From: Ailurus styani
Taxonomy: Eukaryota > Chordata > Mammalia > Carnivora > Ailuridae
Reading direction: 5' to 3'
Length of the DNA: 64,000 bases
Assembly (NCBI GenBank): GCA_002007465.1
Contig: LNAC01000065.1
Location: forward strand, 661,489-725,488
This document shows, one piece after another, positions 48,140-59,186 of this stretch (positions within the stretch are counted from its first letter, which is position 1; every line of letters starts with the position of its first letter). The position numbers were made by a program, and so were the translations under genes. The notes beneath the pieces were generated by a model. That model was not told the origin of the DNA and made no database searches. It saw only the letters and a list, made by a program, of their open reading frames with translations.

Positions 48140-48604
48140 CCTATACATTTCTTGGCAAGTTCTCTTCACCTTTCTAATACCCCTGTCCTGGAGGGTAGGA
48201 AAAATTGGACTTGGGTTTGTTTTTTCTAAGCCTCCTGGGACACACTCCTGAACTGAACCCTGAAGGATGGTGTTTCCTAAAAGCAAACTCTTGAGTGGTT
48301 CTGAGTAAAATCCACTTCTCTAACTCCCTTATCTATCCCCAACCCTTTGCTTTCACCTGTGTATCTTACAAGAACCTTTTATCCCTGAATATGATGCACA
48401 GGGTGGCTGATGGAAGGGGTGCTCGGTGGAAAATCAAGCCTGCATTAGGGAGCAGCCACTCTCCTGACTCCAAGTGGAGTTCATAGGTAAGAGCACACTT
48501 ATCCTCGGGGTACCACATCTTCATAAGTTCCTTCAAAAGCTCCCCATCCTCTGCCCTCTTGTAGTAACTATAGCTAATATTCGCCATCAACCAAAAAACA
48601 GTTG
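48140..48604. other. Intergenic sequence, nothing recognised
   Basis: No element or gene identified. Confidence 0.5.
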
Positions 48605-48845
48605 AGATGGTATAGCACAGAGGATGAGCTTACAGACTCTGGAGTCAGACTACCTAGATTTTCATCACAGCTCAGCTACTTGCTAGCTGAGTTCCCTTGA
48701 CAAATCCTCTAACCTCTCGGCGTCTCAGTTTCCTCATCCGTAGAACATACCTCATTAGGTTCTATAGAAGGTTAATGTAAATACATGTGACGTGCCTGCA
48801 ACAGTGCCTGGCACAGGATGAGGGCTGTATAGATCAGCTCTGAGG
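48605..48845 (+). mobile_element. MIR SINE
   Basis: Almost full-length and well preserved: agactctggagtcagactac, ctcagctacttgctagctga, gtctcagtttcctcatccgt and acagtgcctggcacaggat in the MIR order. Confidence 0.92.
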
Positions 48846-48945
48846 GGACTGCCATCGTGCACAGAGTACCCAGGAGCGCCCTTGCTCTGTTCCTACCAAT
48901 GATTTCTTCTGAGGAGTAGGATTTAGGAAGGGAGGTTGAGGAGAG

Positions 48946-48985
48946 GATTTGATTTGATTTGATTTGATTTGATTTGATTTGATTT
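48946..48985. repeat. (GATTT)8 pentanucleotide repeat
   Basis: Eight uninterrupted GATTT units followed by gatgg. Perfect units suggest ongoing length change. Confidence 0.95.
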
Positions 48986-49184
48986 GATGGAGAGGATTTT
49001 AATTTCTACTTCATGCACCTCTGTATTGTTTGAATTTGTTACTTTTTATTAAAAGCAAAACAGGAAAAGAAATAAATAAAATGGCATCTGGTTAAGGGAA
49101 TATAAAACAATCTCTCCCAACCACCCACTGAAATAGCTAAGAAGATACAGAGATTTAACAACAATGACGACAACAACAATCCTG

Positions 49185-49250
49185 GGGCTTCTGACTGGCT
49201 CAGTTAGGAGAGCATGCACAGCTTGGGGTGGTAAACTAATCCCACCCAAA
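49185..49250 (+). mobile_element. Truncated short SINE
   Basis: ggcttctgactggctcagtt, then aggagagcatgcacagcttg, is the head of the compact CAN-related type. The remainder is missing. Confidence 0.7.
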
Positions 49251-49270
49251 CTTTTTAAACTAATGTTGCC

Positions 49271-49387
49271 AGGGCACCTGGCTGGCTCAGCTGGAGGAGC
49301 ATGTGACTCTAGATCTTGGGGTCCTAAGTATGAGCCCCACGTGGGGTGTAGAGATTACTTAAATAAAACTTTACAAATAATAATAAT
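49271..49387 (+). mobile_element. Short old CAN-related SINE
   Basis: gcacctggctggctcagctg, gagcatgtgactctagatc and ggggtgtagagattacttaa. Flanks aaactaatgttgcc and aaactaatgctgcc give a 14-bp duplication with one mismatch. Confidence 0.92.
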
Positions 49388-49404
49388 AAAACTAATGCTG
49401 CCAA

Positions 49405-50270
49405 TCCAAAGCTTGAAATTTGTACAAGTTTTCTGCACCTCTAAGACTAATAAAATCAAAGTATATGGGAAGGGTGGCATCGGTGTTTCATCTATGCTCC
49501 ACTCCCCCACACATAACTACTAAAAGCTCTTCTTTAGCTCATTAGCAGTTAAAATTCAAGGCCAGAACCAATCAGGATAGAGAGTAGCAGTCCCCTCTAT
49601 TTCACAGTGAGCTTATTGTTTTGAGATGAGCATCTAGTTGCGCCCACCCCTTCCCCATCAGTTTCTCTTTCTAGATTCAATTAAAAAACAAAAACAAAAA
49701 CAAAAAAAACCAACCCTACAACTCCCAGAAGACCCCTGGGCAGGAATAGGGGGTGGGGAGGTGAAGGTGTGCCTGACACTAAGGCCTGATCTCAGCTCCA
49801 TTCACCCTGCCTTAACATCCTTCTCCCAGAAAAGCACCTGGCAGCTCAAGAAACCTCCTCTTTGTGCTGAACTTGAAGGATGTGCTCTAGCCAACAGGAG
49901 TGAAGAAGCAGGGTTATAAAAGAGCAGGTGGAAAGCAGTGCCGCACAACTTCAGCAAGCATGACATCCAACCCAAACCTGGATCTCCACAAGCATGCTGA
50001 CCTCTGCAACCACAGGCCAGTGGGCGGTCCCCATGACGTACCAGGCAGACCATGCAGGGGGCAGAGTCTCCTTCCACGATGGCATCTGAAGGAAGTTCAA
50101 AAGGAAAGGGTCACAAATGAACTGTTATTGCTAATTAGGGAAATAACTGTTGCACATCAGAACTCTGGCTCCCTCCTTACCAGTTTTAGAAGCTTCACTA
50201 AATGTAGTTACTATGACATTCACTATGTCAAAAACAGGGAGCTTAAAAAAAATACATCTAAAATGGTGCA
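49405..50270. other. Intergenic sequence, no gene recognised
   Basis: An A/C-rich run (caaaaacaaaaacaaaa) lies near 49690. The frame at 49900-50451 runs into a SINE and has no recognisable domain. Confidence 0.5.
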
Positions 50271-50272
50271 GT

Positions 50273-50486
50273 GGGTGCCTGGGTGGCTCAGTGGGTTAAA
50301 GCCTCTGCTTTTGGCTCAGGTCATGGTCTCAGGGTCCTGGGATCGAGGCCCACATCAGGCTCTCTGCTCAGCAGGGAGCCTGCTTCCTCCTCTCCCTGTC
50401 TCTCTGCCTGCCTCTCTGCCTACTTGTAATCTCTCTCTGTGTGTCAAATAAATAAATAAAATCTTTAAAAAAAATAAAAATAAAAA
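50273..50486 (+). mobile_element. CAN SINE, sense
   Basis: Young-type copy that ends in a mixed A/AAATA tail directly against an old L1 3' fragment. The duplication is not clear. Confidence 0.93.
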
Positions 50487-50995
50487 TGTATGTCCATGCT
50501 ATGCTTTGTACACAAATGTTTCTGGCAGCATTATTCATGAAAGCCAAAAAATAGAAGCAATCCAAAGAGCCATCAGGTAAGAATAGATCAAAAGAAAGGG
50601 GTATGTCCATACAATGGAATATTATCGTTCGGTTGTAAAAGGGAATGAAACACTGATGCATGCTATAGCCTGGATGAACCTTGGAAACATTTGCTTAGGT
50701 AAAGAAACCAGACACAAAAGGCCACATATTGTATGGTTCTTTTTATATGAAAAGTCCAAATTAGGCAAATCCAGGAAGATAGAAAGTAAATTAGTGGTTG
50801 CCAGAAGACGGGGAGAGGAGAATGGAAGTGACTGCTAGCAAATGTAGGGTTTCTTTTTGGGTGAGGAAAATGCTCTAGAATCAGATAGTGGTGATCGTTG
50901 TACACCTGTGAGAATACACTAAAAACCGCTACATTATGCACTTTAGGTGGCTGATGGCGTGTAAATGATACCCCCAAAAACCTGCTATAAAAAAA
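50487..50995 (+). mobile_element. Old LINE-1 3' end, sense
   Basis: ccatacaatggaatattatc, catgctatagcctggatgaa, ttgtatggttctttttatat and agattagtggttgccag-type blocks (here aaattagtggttgccagaag) mark the 3' end of an old mammalian L1 family. Confidence 0.85.
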
Positions 50996-51129
50996 GTGGT
51001 CCCCAAATGCTAACGCAATGGTTTGGGGGTAGTACAGCTGAGTGCCAATTTTTATTTTTACTTTTGGGGGGGTTGTTTTGTTTTCTGGTTTGTTTTTTTC
51101 CCCCAAATTTCCCTCCTCTAATGGGTGGC

Positions 51130-51372
51130 TAATACACCACCAACTGAAGCTCTGGAATCAGACACACTCTGCTGGATTCAAATCCGAGCTCCTTCTGAAT
51201 GAACTGGTTAATCTTGGGCAAGTTACTTAATTATTCTACACCTCAAGGTGCTTCATGGAAAATTGGGGCGGTAATATTGTTCACCACAGGAGAGTTGTGA
51301 GAATTTAATAAGAGACTGCTGTAAAGCACTTAGATCAGATCATGGCATATTAGTAAGCGTTCAAGAAATATC
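51130..51372 (+). mobile_element. MIR SINE
   Basis: aagctctggaatcagacaca, ggattcaaatccgagctcct, cttgggcaagttacttaatt and gtaaagcacttagatcaga in MIR order. Confidence 0.9.
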
Positions 51373-51379
51373 AGCTGCC

Positions 51380-51539
51380 GGGCGCCTGGGTGGCTCAGTG
51401 GGTTAGTGCCTCTGCTTTCGGCTCAGGTCATGATCTCAGCGTCCTGGGATCGAGGCCCGCATCGGGCTCTCTGCTCGGCAGGGAGCCTGCTTCCTCCTCT
51501 CCCTGTCTCTCTGCCTGCCTCTCTGCCTACTTGTAATCT
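51380..51539 (+). mobile_element. CAN SINE cut off at an N
   Basis: Young-type head and body up to cttgtaatct, then N at 51540; the CT-rich tract, AATAAA tail and right duplication are missing. The next bases belong to a different SINE, so sequence has been lost at the join. Confidence 0.92.
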
Positions 51540-51540
51540 N

Positions 51541-51619
51541 CATCCAACATGGAGCTCAAACTCACCTTCCAGAAACCAAGAGTCGCATGCTCTACCTACT
51601 CAGCCAGCCAGGTGCCCCC
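51541..51619 (-). mobile_element. Partial short SINE, antisense
   Basis: catccaacatggagctcaaa, gagtcgcatgctctacctac and cagccagccaggtgcccc are the complement of the compact CAN-related type. Its 3' part would lie beyond the N at 51540. Confidence 0.85.
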
Positions 51620-51639
51620 TGCTAGTTCTGTTAAGAATA

Positions 51640-51780
51640 CAAGACAGTAAAATAATAACATTAATTTTTATAGATAGTACTTATACAGCACTGCTGTGGA
51701 TGCTTGACACATTTTAATGCATTTAGTCCTCACCACTACCTTAGAAAGTGGGGTACTCGTATGCTCATTTTACAGATGAA
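51640..51780 (-). mobile_element. MIR/L2-type fragment
   Basis: acattttaatgcatttagtc, then ctcaccactacc and cattttacagatgaa, form the common core found in MIR antisense copies. Confidence 0.7.
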
Positions 51781-51784
51781 TATC

Positions 51785-52635
51785 ACCTGTGGCATTTGCC
51801 AGCTTGCAGTCTGTACGTTCTGTAGGAATTTAGGGGTCCGTGAAGAGCAGAGAGCTGAGGCCATCAAGGAGGATTCCATGAAGAAAAAGTGGCCCTGGAA
51901 AGAAAGTAAGGTGGGCCCTTCATAATCCCACATGGGTGGGAAAGGGTGGTGAGGGCCTTGCAGGTGGAACGGAAGTCACCCAACAAGGAGGTGGAAAATA
52001 TTAACATTTGTTCAGGGTGGGTACAGATTATGTGATGAGTACAGATTATGTGTTATGTTATTTTCTGTACTTTTGTGCACCTTAGAAATCATTACTAATT
52101 AATAAAATTAAAAATATTTTAGTCACTGTGTTCTGGAGAAATAAAACATTTTCCTTCCCTGAGTCTTTGACTTATGTAGTATGTATATACATATATCTAT
52201 AACACATTTGCTGGTTAGAAGAACTAGTAAATGTTAGTTCTCTTCTTTCTAGAATAAACGTTAGTTTTTAAATTCTGTTTGCCTGTCACTACGCCTTACA
52301 GTTTCTTTTTTCCATATGGATCTATCTTACTCCTTGTCACAACTAGACGTTGCACAGTAGGAACGGTCAATGATTTATTTCTCCCTTCCCTACTGATCCC
52401 AATTTTCTATTACAAGCACTGTTTGTAAACGTTTTACCCTGGTAAATATCTTTCCCATGCACTGCCTAGGGTAGATACTAGGAAGCAGAAATGCCATAAA
52501 TCCAATTTTCAAACAGTGAATCAAGCAGGGGATGACTGCAAAATCTCTGTACTTTTCCTCTCAATTTTGTTATAAACCTAGAACTGCCTTTTAAGGAAAA
52601 ACAGTCTTAAAAAAAAAAAAGTCAGAGACCGGGCA
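51785..52635. other. Upstream flank of SLC25A36, nothing recognised
   Basis: AT-rich up to about 52600, ending in a 12-base A run, then an abrupt rise in GC and CpG that marks the promoter island. Confidence 0.55.
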
Positions 52636-52843
52636 CGCTGGCGAACTGGGAGTCCAGACGGTTTCTCACGTGGTCTGGGCTGGAGCGTGGGGCTCCCGTC
52701 CGCCCGCCCGGCCCGGGCCCAGGTGGCACCCGTGCAGCCTCCCCGCCCCGGATTAGGCGCAAGAGCACGGTGACCTACTACCCTCAGGACACGCGCTCCG
52801 CTCCGCCTCACGGCTCCTTTCATTGAAAAAAACCCCTTGGCGA

Positions 52844-52851
52844 TCACGTGA
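52844..52851. promoter_or_regulatory. Palindromic E-box TCACGTGA
   Basis: TCACGTGA is the strong form bound by USF, MITF/TFE and related bHLH factors. It lies 19 bp upstream of the CRE. Binding is inferred from the motif only. Confidence 0.6.
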
Positions 52852-52869
52852 AAGCGGCGTGCCGCCGCC

Positions 52870-52877
52870 TGACGTCA
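52870..52877. promoter_or_regulatory. Full palindromic CRE TGACGTCA
   Basis: Perfect consensus for CREB/ATF factors, embedded in CpG-rich DNA, 12 bp upstream of a CCAAT box. A perfect eight-base CRE within about 250 bp of a CpG-island start is usually functional, but this is inference. Confidence 0.65.
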
Positions 52878-52888
52878 CGCAGCGCGGA

Positions 52889-52893
52889 CCAAT
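52889..52893 (+). promoter_or_regulatory. CCAAT box
   Basis: ggaccaatggcag matches the extended NF-Y site. If the usual 60-100 bp distance to the start site holds, transcription would begin at about 52950-53000, near the CCG repeat. Confidence 0.55.
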
Positions 52894-52954
52894 GGCAGCT
52901 TCTGTTTATGTCGGGGGTCACCGGAATATCCGAGCCCCCGCGCGCAGCCTCGCC

Positions 52955-52978
52955 CCGCCGCCGCCGCCGCCGCCGCCG
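52955..52978 (+). repeat. (CCG)8 trinucleotide repeat
   Basis: Eight CCG units in the probable 5' UTR or core promoter. GC-rich triplets here, plus the flanking cgcgccgcgctccgg, may explain why the assembly fails just downstream. Confidence 0.85.
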
Positions 52979-53048
52979 CGCCGCGCTCCGGCTCAGGTCG
53001 CGGGCGCCCAGCTGGAGCGGGAGGCGGCGCGGCTGCAGCGCCGCGGGG

Positions 53049-53503
53049 NNNNNNNNNNNNNNNNNNNNNNNNNNNNNNNNNNNNNNNNNNNNNNNNNNNN
53101 NNNNNNNNNNNNNNNNNNNNNNNNNNNNNNNNNNNNNNNNNNNNNNNNNNNNNNNNNNNNNNNNNNNNNNNNNNNNNNNNNNNNNNNNNNNNNNNNNNNN
53201 NNNNNNNNNNNNNNNNNNNNNNNNNNNNNNNNNNNNNNNNNNNNNNNNNNNNNNNNNNNNNNNNNNNNNNNNNNNNNNNNNNNNNNNNNNNNNNNNNNNN
53301 NNNNNNNNNNNNNNNNNNNNNNNNNNNNNNNNNNNNNNNNNNNNNNNNNNNNNNNNNNNNNNNNNNNNNNNNNNNNNNNNNNNNNNNNNNNNNNNNNNNN
53401 NNNNNNNNNNNNNNNNNNNNNNNNNNNNNNNNNNNNNNNNNNNNNNNNNNNNNNNNNNNNNNNNNNNNNNNNNNNNNNNNNNNNNNNNNNNNNNNNNNNN
53501 NNN
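53049..53503. other. Assembly gap (455 N), probably hiding coding exon 1
   Basis: Runs of N between gcgccgcgggg and cgggctcggggc. In SLC25A36 the first coding exon specifies only the first 14 residues or so. No such sequence is found on either side of the gap, so the start codon and first splice donor most likely lie inside it. Confidence 0.9.
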
Positions 53504-54769
53504 CGGGCTCGGGGCCCGCGGAGCCGCGGCTGGTTGGGGCGGGAGCCGCGAGCCCGAGGAGCCGCGGGCGCGGCTGGGGGTGCGGAGCGGGCCGGGGCCG
53601 CCCGCCGCGGCCTAGTGCGTGTCGGGGATGCGGGACCGCGGGAAGGAGCGGGGCTGCAGGCCTCGCCGAGGTTTCTAGGCCTGGGACGGGGCGGAGGTGC
53701 GGAGGCCGAGGACAAAATGGGCGCCGGGGCCGCCTCCTCCCTCCCTCCTTGCCGCGCGGGCTGCGAGGCCTCCTCACGTCGCTCACGCCCCACTTCGGAC
53801 CCCTGGGGGCTGATTTCCCCGCCCGAGCTGCGCGGGTGGGCCCGGGGCTGGGGGGGAGGGGGTCCCCGCACCCGCGGGGAGGCTTTGCTGTACCCCGCCG
53901 GAGCTGTGGGTTTTCGCTCTTGGAAAATTTTCCGCCCGAGTTTCTCCAGGTTGCAAGATATGGTGCAAAGCAGCATTGCCTTTGGGGTCAGATTCTTTTC
54001 TTGGAAACCAACCTCTTTTGCACCCGCTGCTTTTCGTCTGCTTAAAGGAGAAAGTCGGGGGTCGGGAGAGGTCAAATGCTTTGGCGGTAGTTACTGTGTG
54101 TACAAGATTAGGACTAAGCCTAAAGCCTCCCTGATTGCCAACCTAAATGCTACAGATACTTTGTGGAGCCAGTCGAGTCTCTTTTTTTAGGTTTGTCCCT
54201 TCCAAATTATTTGGGGAATCCTAGCATTTTTAAGTATAAGAGTTTACTTATCTGTAGGATCATAGTCATCAAAAAGTGGCTACGGTGAGTTATGCTGAGG
54301 CCCTTTTCTGTCTATATGATCATATAGAGTCGCATCCCCTTAAAGCGTACAGTTTGTTTTTCAGCCGACCACTTTAAGACTTTATTGCCAGTGATGGTAA
54401 TACTTTCCTTGGATTGGCACATTAGGTCAACAAACTTTTATTGTACACTAGTCATGGGCCAGCCACTGTTCTGGAATAAAAAAATATTTTCCTTTTAACC
54501 CGTGAGACAAAAGTTTACACGAAGTTTACTTTCCGTATTTGATACTTTTGCCAGTAATCCATATTTCTGATACATTAACCAATAATCTTGGCAAATTAAA
54601 TCTTTTTTTTTAATTAACCATGCAGATGTTCTTGTAAAGATGTCTTGTTAGGCAAATTATCAGGCTTCCTCATGTAATTCAGGGTAATATCTGAAAAGCA
54701 CAGCACATCTACTTCTGGGTGCTATTTTAATTTGAGTGAAAAATGGACAAAACCTTTTATTTTAATTGG

Positions 54770-54850
54770 CTTCATTTGTAAATTGAGGAAGGTGTATTAT
54801 ATGATCTCTAAGGCCCTTCCCAGGTCCTAACATTTCTGTTACTCTGCATT
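54770..54850 (+). mobile_element. MIR fragment
   Basis: aaattgaggaaggtgtatta, then ctctaaggcccttcccaggt and aacatttctgttactctg resemble the 3' half of MIR. Confidence 0.6.
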
Positions 54851-55264
54851 CAAATCAAGTTTTGTTAAAAGTAGGGCAGGTTAGCTTGATTGCACTAAAT
54901 TCCCAGTTTGGATTAAGATCATCTGTCACTTTTTTGTTACTAATACATGTAAAGGACCTCCTGGTTAGCTTTTTCTTTAAAAACAGAAATGGAGTTTTTG
55001 CAGCATCTAAACACCAACAGATTTAGAACCCTCCCCGCCCCACAAAGAACCTAGTATTTGCAGATTATTTCCAGTATTAAATGAAGTACTGGGATATAAG
55101 GCTTGACACAGTATAGGTGATCAGCCTTGTAAATTCCCTTCCTTTGTATCTCTTGATTTTATAGTTACATGTGGTTGCATAATTTGTTGCAATAAAACCT
55201 GGTTTATCTTTTTCTTTCCCTGGTTTATCATTTTTAGGGAAATATTAGGACTAGGATGGTAAAG

Positions 55265-55400
55265 ATCATCTGGTTCAGCCCCTTAAAAATATGGAAAGTT
55301 TCCGAAGTGTATTGATTTACCCAAGGTCAAACAGCCTTCTATACATGTAAAACGAGAGATAAATAATCTCTACAGATCCTTCCAGCTCTATATTATATAA
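55265..55400 (-). mobile_element. MIR fragment
   Basis: catctggttcagccccttaa, then gatttacccaaggtcaaaca and gatccttccagctcta resemble a MIR core in which a block such as gcccaaggtcacacagc is typical. Strand is uncertain. Confidence 0.5.
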
Positions 55401-55633
55401 AGCCGATTTTGTATATATGGTAACCTTTTGGAAATGCAAGTTGGGTTGTGTCAGTTACACTGTTGTTAATTGAAGATGTTGAATTCTTTTATATATGAAA
55501 GTTGCTTAGTTAGGCAAATACTTCTGGTTACATTCTTCATAGAAAACTGCATTTAATTTTTTATCCTGATAGACTTAATCAGAAGTTAGGAAAGTTATTT
55601 TTTATTTAATAATTAGTTACGGAAGAAGAGATT

Positions 55634-55831
55634 TTTTTTTTTAAAGATTTTATTTATTTATTTGACACAGAGAGATCAGATTACAAGTAGGCTGAGAGGC
55701 AGGCAGAGAGAGAAGAGGAAGCAGGCTCCCCGCTGAGCAGAGAGCCCAATGCGGGCCTCTGTCCCAGGACCCTGAGATCATGACCTGAGCCGAAGGCAGA
55801 GGCTTTAACCCACTGAGCCACCCAGGCGCCC
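55634..55831 (-). mobile_element. CAN SINE, antisense, in intron 1
   Basis: Flanked by agaagagattttt on the left and agaagagatcttt on the right. Young subfamily head. Confidence 0.95.
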
Positions 55832-56296
55832 AGAAGAGATCTTTTTATTAGCTGTTGTGACTGGGCTGCTTCACACACAGGTATCATTTGGATTAAGTTC
55901 TGAAAACTCAATATATTTTAATAGAATTAAATAACCTTTTGCAGTGGCATTTAATCTTAGGCAAAAATTGTCTGGGTATGGGGCCTTTGGATTGTTTCCC
56001 TGGCGGTTATAATTGTATTCAAGTATGTGTTTATCGGGATCTCAGAAATTTCTAAAGGCCTAATCGGGAACATTTGCAACAGACTAGAGCTGGACCTTGG
56101 GTGTGGGTGACAAACTCAAATGCCTAACTTACGCTTTCTTTAAGACACCCATTGGTCCCATTGGTTAGGTCTGTTGTGTTATGGAGGCAACTTGCAAAAA
56201 CCTGCCGAAAGGATGTAAGTAAGATTTAAGCTGTATTTTTAATGACACTGTATGTATATTAAACTCTTTAATAGAACTATATGTTATGTAATTTTT

Positions 56297-56458
56297 TAAG
56301 ATTTTATTTATTTATTTATTTGACAGAGAGAGAGAGATCACAAGTAGGCAGAGAGGCAGGCAGAGAGAGAGGAGGAAGCAGGCCTCGATCCCAGGACCCT
56401 GAGATCATGACCTGAGCCGAAGGCAGAGGCTTTAACCCACTGAGCCACCCAGGCGCCC
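56297..56458 (-). mobile_element. CAN SINE with internal deletion, in intron 1
   Basis: Perfect 18-bp duplication, atatgttatgtaattttt, at 56279-56296 and 56459-56476. It passes directly from ggaggaagcagg to cctcgatcccag, so about 30 bp of the body are missing. The gap is bounded by short shared sequence, suggesting template slippage. Confidence 0.96.
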
Positions 56459-57049
56459 ATATGTTATGTAATTTTTGTGTCAGCTATCCACCAAGAGGTG
56501 GTTTGCTTTTTTTTTTTTTTGAGGACAAGATTGTCTCAGCTAGGAGGAATAAACCTTAGAAACTGTCCTTTCTTGGTTTTTGATGTTATAGAATAATGAA
56601 CTTGTCTGCTCTTCAGCTATCAGACTTGACTATTTTTTTCCTTGGAATTCTTTGCCAGTCAAAGCACTTAAAGCAAATGAGCAAGCAACTTTGAATTGTA
56701 ACTTTTTCTTTTAACAATAAAGCTACAACTTAGTATTTTATTATTAGTAGCAAATTACATTGGTGATAACTTAAAACTAATCTTAACTCATTGGCCACAT
56801 CATGGACAGAGGGACTCAGGAGCAGTTAGCAGGCAAAAAAGAAAGTGAAGGCCCGCTTAAGGCGCTTGGAGTGGGGATGGTTAGGGGAAATGTGAGAGGA
56901 AGTTTAGAATGTTAGAATCAGAGAGACTTGAGGATAATTGGATGTTAGAAAGCCTCTATATGCCTTTGTCACCCTTGTTAGCCTTCAGTACCTCATACTA
57001 AGGTAATCATAGGAGCTTCTTCACATGGCCTTTTTTAAATTGTATATAT

Positions 57050-57435
57050 TTAAGGTTACAACATGATGATTTGTTAATAAGTATACATAGCGAAATGATT
57101 ACATAACATCTGATGTAGTTACCATTTTTTGTGAGAGCACCTGAAATCTACTCTTAGCAAATTTCCAGTATTTAATACAGTAGTATTAATTTTAGTCATT
57201 ATGCTATACATTAGAACTTTAGACTTAGTCATCCTACATAACTGGACATTTGTACTGTTCACCAGTACCTTGCCATTTCCCACACCTTCTTGCCCCTGCT
57301 GACTATCCTTTATGCTTCTATCTTATTTGACTTTAGATTTTATATAAAAGTGAGATCATGCATTTTTTTTTCTTTGTCTGGCTTATTTCACTTAGCATAA
57401 TGTCTTCTATGTTAATTTGTGTTGTTGTAAATGGC
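57050..57435 (-). mobile_element. Old LINE-1 3' end, antisense
   Basis: tatatatttaaggttacaac, aagtatacatagcgaaatga, tttgtctggcttatttcact and tagcataatgtcttc are the complement of an old L1 3' region. Confidence 0.85.
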
Positions 57436-57538
57436 AGGATCTTTCCACATGGCCTTCTCCATCCTGGATTCTCCTAGCCTCACTACATTCTACATTTCTG
57501 TCTTGATAGTTTTTATTTTTTGGGTTTTTTTGTTTTGT

Positions 57539-57692
57539 TTTCAAGATTTTGTATTTATTTAAGAGAGAGCCCAAGCACAAGCAGGCAGGGAGGAGAAGAG
57601 GGGGAAGAAAAAGCAGATTCTCTGCCAAGCAGGGAGCCTGATCCACTGGATCCCAGGATACGGGGATCATGACCTGAGCCACCCAGACGCAT
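57539..57692 (-). mobile_element. Old antisense SINE
   Basis: aagattttgtatttatttaa, agagagcccaagcacaagca, gggagcctgatccactggat and gacctgagccacccagacgc. A deletion removes part of the head. Confidence 0.85.
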
Positions 57693-58184
57693 TATCTTGC
57701 TAGGTTTTTAAAGCATTATATTGGCTTTGCAAATCCATGTTCATGAGAAGTTTGCTTATCATAAATAGTAAAAAGATTTAAATCAATATTCATTGTTAAG
57801 AAACTTTCTTTGTGGGAAAGTAGAATAAAACTAAAATAATTTTAAGTGTTATAGTTTTTATATAGAATGTTTAAGAAATAATTTCTAGTGTTTTTATGAC
57901 ATGCTTAATAAAATGTCCTGTCCAAAATCTTGTAGATTAATAAATGAGACACAGTGTATATTCAGTATATTTTAGTTGTACTCCTATCCCTCTAGTTTTG
58001 AAGCTGAGAATGCATTGTCCCTAGCCTCCAGCTATTAAGTAGCATGCTGCTTTATTTTTATTTTATTTTATTTTATTTTTTTTTAAGTAGCATGCTGCTT
58101 TAATCTTGCACTAACTTGACTAGTATGGAGAAGATATCTCTACTCACAAGCTACTTAAGATGTGTAATAACAACAATACAGAAG

Positions 58185-58368
58185 AGGGGTGCTTGGGTGG
58201 TTCAGTTGGTTAACCGTCCCAATTCTTGATTTGACACTCAGGTTATGATCTCAGGGTCGTGAGATAAAGCCCATGTCAGCCTCAGCACTGGACCTGGAGC
58301 CTGTTTAGGATTCTTTCTCCCCCTCTCTCTGTCCCATCCCTCACCCCCCTCGCTCTCAAAAAAAAAAA
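58185..58368 (+). mobile_element. Older CAN SINE, sense, in intron 1
   Basis: Head gtgcttgggtggttcagttg with gttaaccgtcccaattc, an old subfamily. Duplication aatacagaag at 58175-58184 and 58369-58378. Confidence 0.92.
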
Positions 58369-58585
58369 AATACAGAAGAACAAATTTTTCCGTTTATATC
58401 ATTCCTGGTTAAATTGTATCTAATTTAGTATAAAACAGCATGCTTCAAATTGTATAGCATCCTATTAGTGGATTATGAAATCAATTTGGTTGGTTTGTGA
58501 CCAACCTTTTAAAAATAACAAGTATTCTATGAAATGTTTGTGCATGTGGATATACTGTGTCTTCATGTAAAATATTTCTTGTGGA

Positions 58586-58770
58586 GGGCGCCTGGGTGGC
58601 TCAGTGGGTTAAAGCCTCTGCTTTCGGCTCAGGTCATGATCTCAGGGTCCTGGGATCGAGGCCCGCATCGGGCTCCNCCCCCCTCTCTCTCTGCCTGCCT
58701 CTCTGCCTCCTTGTGATCTCTCTCCCTCTGTGAAATAAATAAATAAAATCTTTAAAAAAAAAAATAAAAT
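58586..58770 (+). mobile_element. CAN SINE, sense, with assembly N
   Basis: Perfect 17-bp duplication, aaaatatttcttgtgga, at 58569-58585 and 58771-58787. N at 58677 replaces about 20-30 bp (gggctcc N cccccctctc), so the assembled copy is shorter than its siblings. Confidence 0.95.
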
Positions 58771-58947
58771 AAAATATTTCTTGTGGAATTGAAGTCAGAG
58801 ATTTGAAAGGGAAAGAGCTGGACTTAGAATCAGCAGATTTGGTTTGTTCTTTAGTTGACTGTCAACTTTGGGCAACTAATTTTTCCTTGCAGAATTTTTG
58901 TTTACTGCAGAATAAGGAAATTGGGCCAAATACACTCTTTTCTACCT

Positions 58948-58955
<8 letters not shown>

Positions 58956-58988
<33 letters not shown>

Positions 58989-59162
58989 NACACAGAGAGA
59001 GATTACAAGTAGGCAGAGAGGCAGGCAGAGAGAGAGAGAAGAGAGGAGGAAGCAGGCTCCCTGCTGAGAAGAGAGCCCGATGTGGGCCTCGATCCCAGGA
59101 CCCTGGGATCATGACCTGAGCCGAAGGCAGCGGCTTTAACCCACTGAGCCACCCAGGCGCCC
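58956..59162 (-). mobile_element. CAN SINE, antisense, with assembly N
   Basis: Poly-T of more than 30 bases, N at 58989, then cacagagagagattacaag. Duplication tctacctccttttt at 58941 and 59163. The N stands where the aagattttatttatttgac motif of siblings should be. Confidence 0.94.
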
Positions 59163-59186
59163 TCTACCTCCTTTTTAAAAAAATTT

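Larger units (their letters stand above)
52640..53930 (+). promoter_or_regulatory. SLC25A36: SLC25A36 CpG-island promoter and first-exon region
   Basis: Dense CpG on both sides of an N gap. Left of the gap lie an E-box, a CRE, a CCAAT box and a CCG repeat; right of it are GC boxes (ttggggcgggag near 53534). No TATA box is seen. Orientation follows from exon 2 on the + strand 10 kb downstream. The transcription start is likely between 52900 and the gap. The long frames that appear to cross the gap are artefacts of N translation. Confidence 0.85.

Noticed and set aside
52823..54190. Frames of 255-455 codons across the CpG island on both strands.
   Set aside because: They are made by translating the N gap as an open reading frame; the flanking parts are GC-rich low-complexity sequence without domains.
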